Of a stretch of DNA of 23,143 nt, positions 18,807 through 23,143 are shown piece after piece. The translations under genes and the position numbers were made by a program. The notes below the pieces were generated by a model, which was not told the DNA's origin, did not search any database, and was given only the letters and a program-made list of their open reading frames with translations. Source of the stretch: Reticulitermes lucifugus (lineage: Eukaryota; Arthropoda; Insecta; Blattodea; Rhinotermitidae); the NCBI GenBank assembly GCA_026260175.1, contig JAKCWW010002145.1:12303-35445 (forward strand). Reading direction: 5' to 3'. Each line of letters begins with the position of its first letter. The stretch's first letter is position 1.

Positions 18807-18959
18807 TTAGCTTGTCAAGAAGGACCCTCCCCCACTGAGTTGATTTGTTGAGCATTCGTATGTAAACTGAATAATCATGTTCCACAAATTCTGAACTGTG
18901 TATACATGTTCCTTATGTGTACATTATTTATAATATGTTACCTTCTATGATGTGAGGTC

Positions 18960-19259
18960 TCAGAATCTGGCACTTGTGTTTGGAAAGTTTCCCCTACTAG
19001 ATGTAACAGCACTTGTTCCTGCCACACCACCCTGGACAGCTGTAGTTACTGCCAACTTGCCACCCTCCTCATGAGATTTCACTGTAAGAGTAGCCCGGGG
19101 ACCAGTACGCCACACATTACTCTTTTCATCTATTACTGATGCCTCCACAATCAACAAGTACTGGCCACCAGCTGGAAATGCTAGGAGAAACTGTGCCATG
19201 AAGAAGTCCCGGTGTGGAGCAACCGTCTGGGTCAATACAGAGCCCCCATCACCAACAGT
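18960..19259 (-). CDS. INTS7: INTS7 last coding exon (C-terminus)
   Basis: 99 codons plus stop, read right to left from acceptor TTTGTTTCAG. It encodes TVGDGGSVLTQTVAPHRDFF, AQFLLAF, VEASV, VWRTGPRATLTVKS and ends NTSARF. This resembles the animal INTS7 C-terminus as I recall it: PH.D.F..QFLL.F, then VE.SV, then VW.TGPR, and an end like NAYTRF in human. INTS7 is a core scaffold subunit of Integrator, the nuclear RNA-polymerase-II-associated complex that cleaves snRNA 3' ends and terminates paused transcription. The low-complexity Gly/Ala/Ser stretch before the end replaces the Gln-rich stretch of the human protein. The call rests on recalled similarity. Phase 0 at the junction with 22472-22666. 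Confidence 0.83.
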   Translation of the reverse strand, partial: TVGDGGSVLTQTVAPHRDFFMAQFLLAFPAGGQYLLIVEASVIDEKSNVWRTGPRATLTVKSHEEGGKLAVTTAVQGGVAGTSAVTSSRGNFPNTSARF

Positions 19260-19262
19260 CTG

Positions 19263-20620
19263 AAACAAACAAATTTGTTATGGACTGTGTTATCAGCAGC
19301 CCATAAAACTTGCAAAGTTTATTTGGAGGTGTAACAGAGTCAGCAACAACTGACAAGAGTAAGAATGTCAAAGATTAAACTCGCAAAGTTCTGTTGATCA
19401 TAATATACTGTCTACAGATGCCCATTTAGAAACACAGCAGTCATAACCAGAAGGTCAGTCACGAATGCACATGATACAAATTCACTGTTGTGGTCATAAC
19501 TATTACAAGCCTCTATCATCAAGGTCCGTGACAGACTGTTGTGTCACGTTGTGAGTTACTTAGGCCTAATAATTAAGTAAGAGCGCTGACATTCCATTCA
19601 TACAGCACAGACAAACTATACTACGGAAATACATATTAATTTTACACGGTGGTGGCCATGTTTATGACCTACATTAGTGATATAATAACGCAGGGTGAGG
19701 AAAATCTTAGTATTAGAGATCTGAATTTATTATATATTCCCTTAAATCTAAGTAAAAGAAATGCCATCGGAAGTCCTTTTTCACAATACGAGTTTGCAAC
19801 TACACTGTAGAGTAATGATGTGATATTTTTAACAAATGTGAGATATAAATGTGAGCTGTACAGAATACTGTCTCACAAAATTACTTATTTTGTATTTATA
19901 AATACAGATTACAATTATTTTTGCAAATAATACATATTATATAGGAGTTAATTTTCTACAAAGAGCTGTGAGTTTTAATTGGAACCAGTGTAATGCACAG
20001 AACAGTGATAGCCAGGTTGAAGCAAATTTGGAAAGTTTGTGTGAATGTGTGACATGAGCTTTAAATAACTTTAGAGAAAACACAAGTTTAATGATGTATT
20101 ATCATTTGTTTTAAGCATAAGAGGTGTAAAACATCAGTCTAAATGCTGTACTACCTCTTGTAACATCTGGTGTCATTAGAAAAGACAAATATGACCAGGG
20201 GCACTGGCAGTGAAGTGCAAGGTGGTGCATATGCACTACCTGGGGATTTTGACATAATTTACTTTCTTGTATTTAATAATTTATTAAATAAAACAAAAAG
20301 TATATGAAAACCAAACTAAACTTTGTACTGTGCCTACAGTTTTAGTCTAAGAATGACTTACAAAGTTGCTATCTTTATGGAAAAATTGCGGTCTTCTAGG
20401 CTTCTCTACAGTTGATCATTAAATAATGTGGTCCAGGTAATGTGTACCACCTTGCAAAAAATCCTGCTGACATTTATGACTATCACTGCTTTTTTACATA
20501 AGAGTACCAGGATATTAAGAGAAGATAACCTTGAAATATGCACCATCATTCATTCTCTTCTGGTATATATATATATATTCTGTATTTATTGTAACTGTCA
20601 TCATACACAAGATCAAATAA
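19263..20620 (-). other. INTS7 intron, 3' half
   Basis: Intron sequence before the acceptor at 19260. Mostly AT-rich. A segment at about 20196-20250 starts CAGGGGCACTGGCAG and contains the palindrome GTGCATATGCAC, which could be a decayed hAT-like terminus, but no matching right end was found. A (TA)n run is at about 20563-20578. Confidence 0.45.
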
Positions 20621-21168
20621 GGCACCAGTACAGTGTAGTCAGTATAGTGACTGAGCTGTGGGCTGGATGACTGAGGAATCATGGTTTAGGTACAAAATTT
20701 CTCTCTTCTCCAAAGCATCCAGACTGGGTCTGGGGCCCACTAGCCTAAAAGTCAATGGGTACTGGGATAAAGTGACACAGCCACAGAGGTGATCACCTGT
20801 CTCCATCTAGTGCCAAGGTTACAAATGTGAGAGCAAGCCTGTCAAACATGCAACCCACAGAGCTCTGTGGTGTGGCCCACTCATGTTTTGATATTTTGAA
20901 GGGTTTACTGTCATCATTTTTATTTCATATTGCACCAAAGATATCCTGCAAAATTAAATTAAATCCTTGCATTTCTCTACATTTAGAAATTTACAAATGA
21001 AGAATGAAAAGGGAATGTGACGTTACATGTCGCAGCCTACGATGTCAAGTTGGATTCTGGACTTGGCCCGCACCGTTTTGAGTTTGACAGGCTTGGTGTA
21101 GAGCCGTACCCCAGCTCCTCCATGTGTATTCATGGTGTGCACGGGGACAACTTTACCTTTACCTTTAG
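20621..21168 (+). mobile_element. tRNA-derived SINE, copy 2, split by a nested MITE
   Basis: Same family as 12835-13124, in the + orientation and antisense to INTS7. The 5' part, about 20621-20833, has CAGTACAGTGTAGTC, TATAGTGACTGAGC, CTCTTCTCCAAA, CTGGGGCCCAC and AATGGGTACTGGG. The 3' part, about 21096-21168, has GAGCCGTACCCC, CTCCTCCATG, ACGGGGACAACTTTACC and a short (TTTACC)2-type tail. Removing 20834-21095 and one target duplication restores collinearity with copy 1. Confidence 0.78.
20834..21095. mobile_element. 262-bp hAT-like MITE nested in SINE copy 2
   Basis: The ends CAAGCCTGTCAAAC (20834-20847) and GTTTGACAGGCTTG (21082-21095) are perfect 14-bp inverted repeats. Flanks are GTGAGAG (left) and GTGTAGAG (right), an 8-bp hAT-type duplication with one base lost. 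Subterminal sequence near both ends is rich in 'ggcccac/ggcccgc', typical of hAT ends. No coding capacity. It explains most of an otherwise odd open frame at 21017-21343. Confidence 0.7.
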
Positions 21169-21169
21169 C

Positions 21170-22100
21170 TCGAGAATAGACAGTGTGCTAGTAAATTTAC
21201 CGAACACAAACCCAGTAAGTTTATGTTACAAAAGAAGTCACTCTTTATATGATATAGGGGAACTCTGTAAGGAGAAGAGATGCCATGAGGGCTGTGTGCA
21301 TATATATTACCGCATGAATGTTTGTTGTTTTGTGGATGAGTAGATGGTGTACTTTTAAAACATAAAAGATGTATGGAAATATATAACACACATTATATTT
21401 TCATACAACTGTATACGAAATGTTGTCCATATTTTGGGTCTTGAAATGTGATGTTATGAATCAATAAAGACAAAAAATTTGTGAAGCACAAATTGTGTAT
21501 TCTGCTTTTGTTTTTGTAACACCCTGAAAACAACTGCGTGCCGTTCGTGGCATGTCCAACAGCAGGTTGCCACATCTGGATATGAAAGTGCTTCCTGCAG
21601 CACACATGTAACATTCAGCTGTTATTCATTCTCCAGAGCCTTTGTGATTGGTAGGATCCCCAAAATTATGAAATATATGTCCAAACAACAACACAGTGAG
21701 TATGTGTGTTGAAGCAGGAAGACTGTAGAAGTGGTCATAGCCAACATTAAGGTGCTATACTAGCATCTACATGACAAGACTAAGGGGAATAAATTTGTTA
21801 TCTAGTGTCCAGCCTTATAATTATGAAGCAGATGTGTTACCACTGTGCTAATCCATTCAGTAACTGTTTCAAAATTTTAGCCTAAAGGCAGAATTTTTTT
21901 GGTTTAGTTACTGATACCCTGTCAACAGTATATGTAATACAGCAATAAAGTGGCAAGATAAGTGTGAACAGTGAGTTATTATGGATGTGTTAAAAAATTT
22001 ATTTATTATTTCCTATGGGTTGATGGTTTAATGATGCAGTCAGTAGTTGAGCTATATAACAGTGAAGAGTAGGCTGATTTGGTGAATATTGAATTTAATT
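21170..22100 (-). other. INTS7 intron, middle, nothing recognised
   Basis: AT-rich intron sequence between the split SINE and the SINE at 22105. Short open frames only. Confidence 0.5.
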
Positions 22101-22104
22101 AATT

Positions 22105-22240
22105 GCAAAAGATGTGGTAGGAAGCATGTGTAGACCAGAGAACACGACAAAAGCCTCTGTCAGGATAGCCAGGCTCAGACAAAGACATGAACTCAGGACA
22201 TCCTGAATATGAAGGATGAATGCTACTCACTTTACTGCAA
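22105..22240 (-). repeat. tRNA-derived SINE fragment, different family
   Basis: On the - strand: GCAGTAAAGTGAGTAGCATT (A-box-like), then GTCCTGAGTTCATGTC (B-box-like), then TGGCTATCCTGACAGAGGC, resembling the head and 'atcctga..gaggtttt' body of a widespread animal SINE type. Incomplete, no clear tail. Confidence 0.5.
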
Positions 22241-22471
22241 CTTTTGTTGGTACAAAACATTATTATGGCCCATTTTAAAGTCAATATCTGCTTTAAGAAA
22301 CTTAATAACAACCACAAAAAATGCCTCAGTCAGAAAAGTTAGTCTTTGAGCCATGATTCAAATCATTAATATGGGTAAGTTCAATTACAGATATACTGAT
22401 TCATAATGAATTTATATCATGGTTACTTGCTATCAGCATAATACAGGAACAACCCATACTCAAATCCTTAC

Positions 22472-22666
22472 CTTACTGTCATGGTTGCTATGAGCTGAAC
22501 GAGCCTGCAGCTGAGAAGACACAGTTACAACAACCCCACTGACATGTCGGAACAGCCCTGGTCTCTTGCCATGCTGGATTACACCCTCTACCTTGACAGC
22601 AAGCTGAGAACCACTCTGTACAGTTATGGACTCCCCCAAGACCCGAGGTTGAGGAGAGATAGCCAA
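22472..22666 (-). CDS. INTS7: INTS7 penultimate coding exon
   Basis: 65 codons, phase 0 at both ends: acceptor CATTCTTGCAG, donor AAG|GTAAGG. It encodes LAISPQPRVLGESI, QLAVKVEGVIQHG, RPGLFRHVSGVVVTVSSQLQ and NHDSK. The 'SPQPRVLGE...LA.KVEGVIQHG..PGLFR' pattern is the C-terminal beta-sandwich region of INTS7. It splices over a 3212-bp intron to 19259. The rest of the gene lies beyond 23143. Confidence 0.83.
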
Positions 22667-23143
22667 CTGCAAGAATGAAGATTATTAGAGTAGTGTAACA
22701 TTACTGTTGCTACCAGTTTAGATAAGGGAACTGATCAGATGAAGAGAAAATGAATGACACATCTTCACACCACGAACTGTCAATTTTGCTATGAATGGAC
22801 ACTTCTGGTTTGGTGTTTAGATGAACACTGCACAAACAACATAAACTGTTAAACAAATTACATTACATACAGTACAGCCACTTATGCCATGCGTGTCATG
22901 AGATAAGCTGGCATAATATTCAATTGCTAAGTCACATCCTCTATCATCATTGCTTTTTTGGGTTTATGATGATTCATTAATTCAATACACTAATGGTTAT
23001 TCAACTGTTATTGCATTTTAAACATCTGAGAACCACCAATTTCAAAGTTTTAACACACCAAGGGTGTAATTCACATGCTTATAATAATAATATATAATAA
23101 CCATGGCTCAACAGCCCTATATGGGCCTGGGCCTCCTCTTTCC
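22667..23143 (-). other. INTS7 upstream intron and repeat tail at window edge
   Basis: Intron upstream of exon 22472-22666. The last about 65 bp hold an (ATA)n-like run followed by CCATGGCTCAACAGCCC. On the - strand this is a '...GGGCTGTTGAGCC' body end followed by a (TAA)n tail, typical of SINE or non-LTR 3' ends; the element is cut by the window end. Confidence 0.4.

Noticed and set aside
21017..21343. 108-residue open frame on the + strand
   Set aside because: Composed of the end of the nested hAT-like MITE, the 3' part of the SINE and flanking intron; no protein family features.

Overview
The window looks like nuclear DNA from a hemimetabolous insect. It is AT-rich and mostly CpG-poor, with small exons in kilobase-scale introns and many decayed transposable elements (mariner, pogo/Tigger-like, hAT-like, tRNA-derived SINEs, a non-LTR retrotransposon tail). 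The SINE and non-LTR types remind me of cockroach/termite genomes; that is an impression, not something the sequence proves.

Two genes lie tail to tail. On the + strand, about 3905-14249, is MOCS1, the molybdenum-cofactor gene combining a MoaA-like radical SAM enzyme and a MoaC-like cyclase. All exons from 2 onward can be placed to the base and the phases agree. The short first exon is inferred. The last exon has two 3' splice sites 196 nt apart. The proximal one ends MOCS1A with the conserved Gly-Gly and a stop; the distal one skips that stop and fuses the MoaA part to MoaC (about 567 residues). This is the layout known from mammalian MOCS1. The two activities convert GTP to 3',8-cyclo-dihydro-GTP and then to cPMP, the first molybdopterin precursor. 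On the - strand, 22666 down to 18960, are the last two coding exons of INTS7 (Integrator complex subunit 7); the rest of that gene lies beyond the right edge.

Layout: 1-3820 is upstream sequence with no recognised gene. It has a perfect palindrome at the left edge and a CpG-rich stretch at about 1640-2430 that may be a promoter or first exon of an unseen neighbour. 3905-14249 is MOCS1; its introns hold a pogo/Tigger-like MITE (6821-7265), a rearranged mariner with about 200-bp inverted arms (8584-9520), an antisense non-LTR retrotransposon tail (about 11720-12450) and an antisense tRNA-SINE (12835-13124). 14250-18959 separates the genes and holds a SINE-like fragment, a near full-length dead mariner (15315-16567) and a 795-bp inverted-repeat element (18012-18806) just downstream of the INTS7 stop. 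The 3.2-kb INTS7 intron holds a second copy of the same SINE family, split by a 262-bp hAT-like MITE, plus another SINE.

The most notable observations are a GC-AG intron that splits the codon of the second cysteine of the MoaA radical SAM cluster motif, the conserved MOCS1A/MOCS1B splice switch, and the nested hAT-in-SINE insertion. I found no sign of a previously undescribed multi-gene system.
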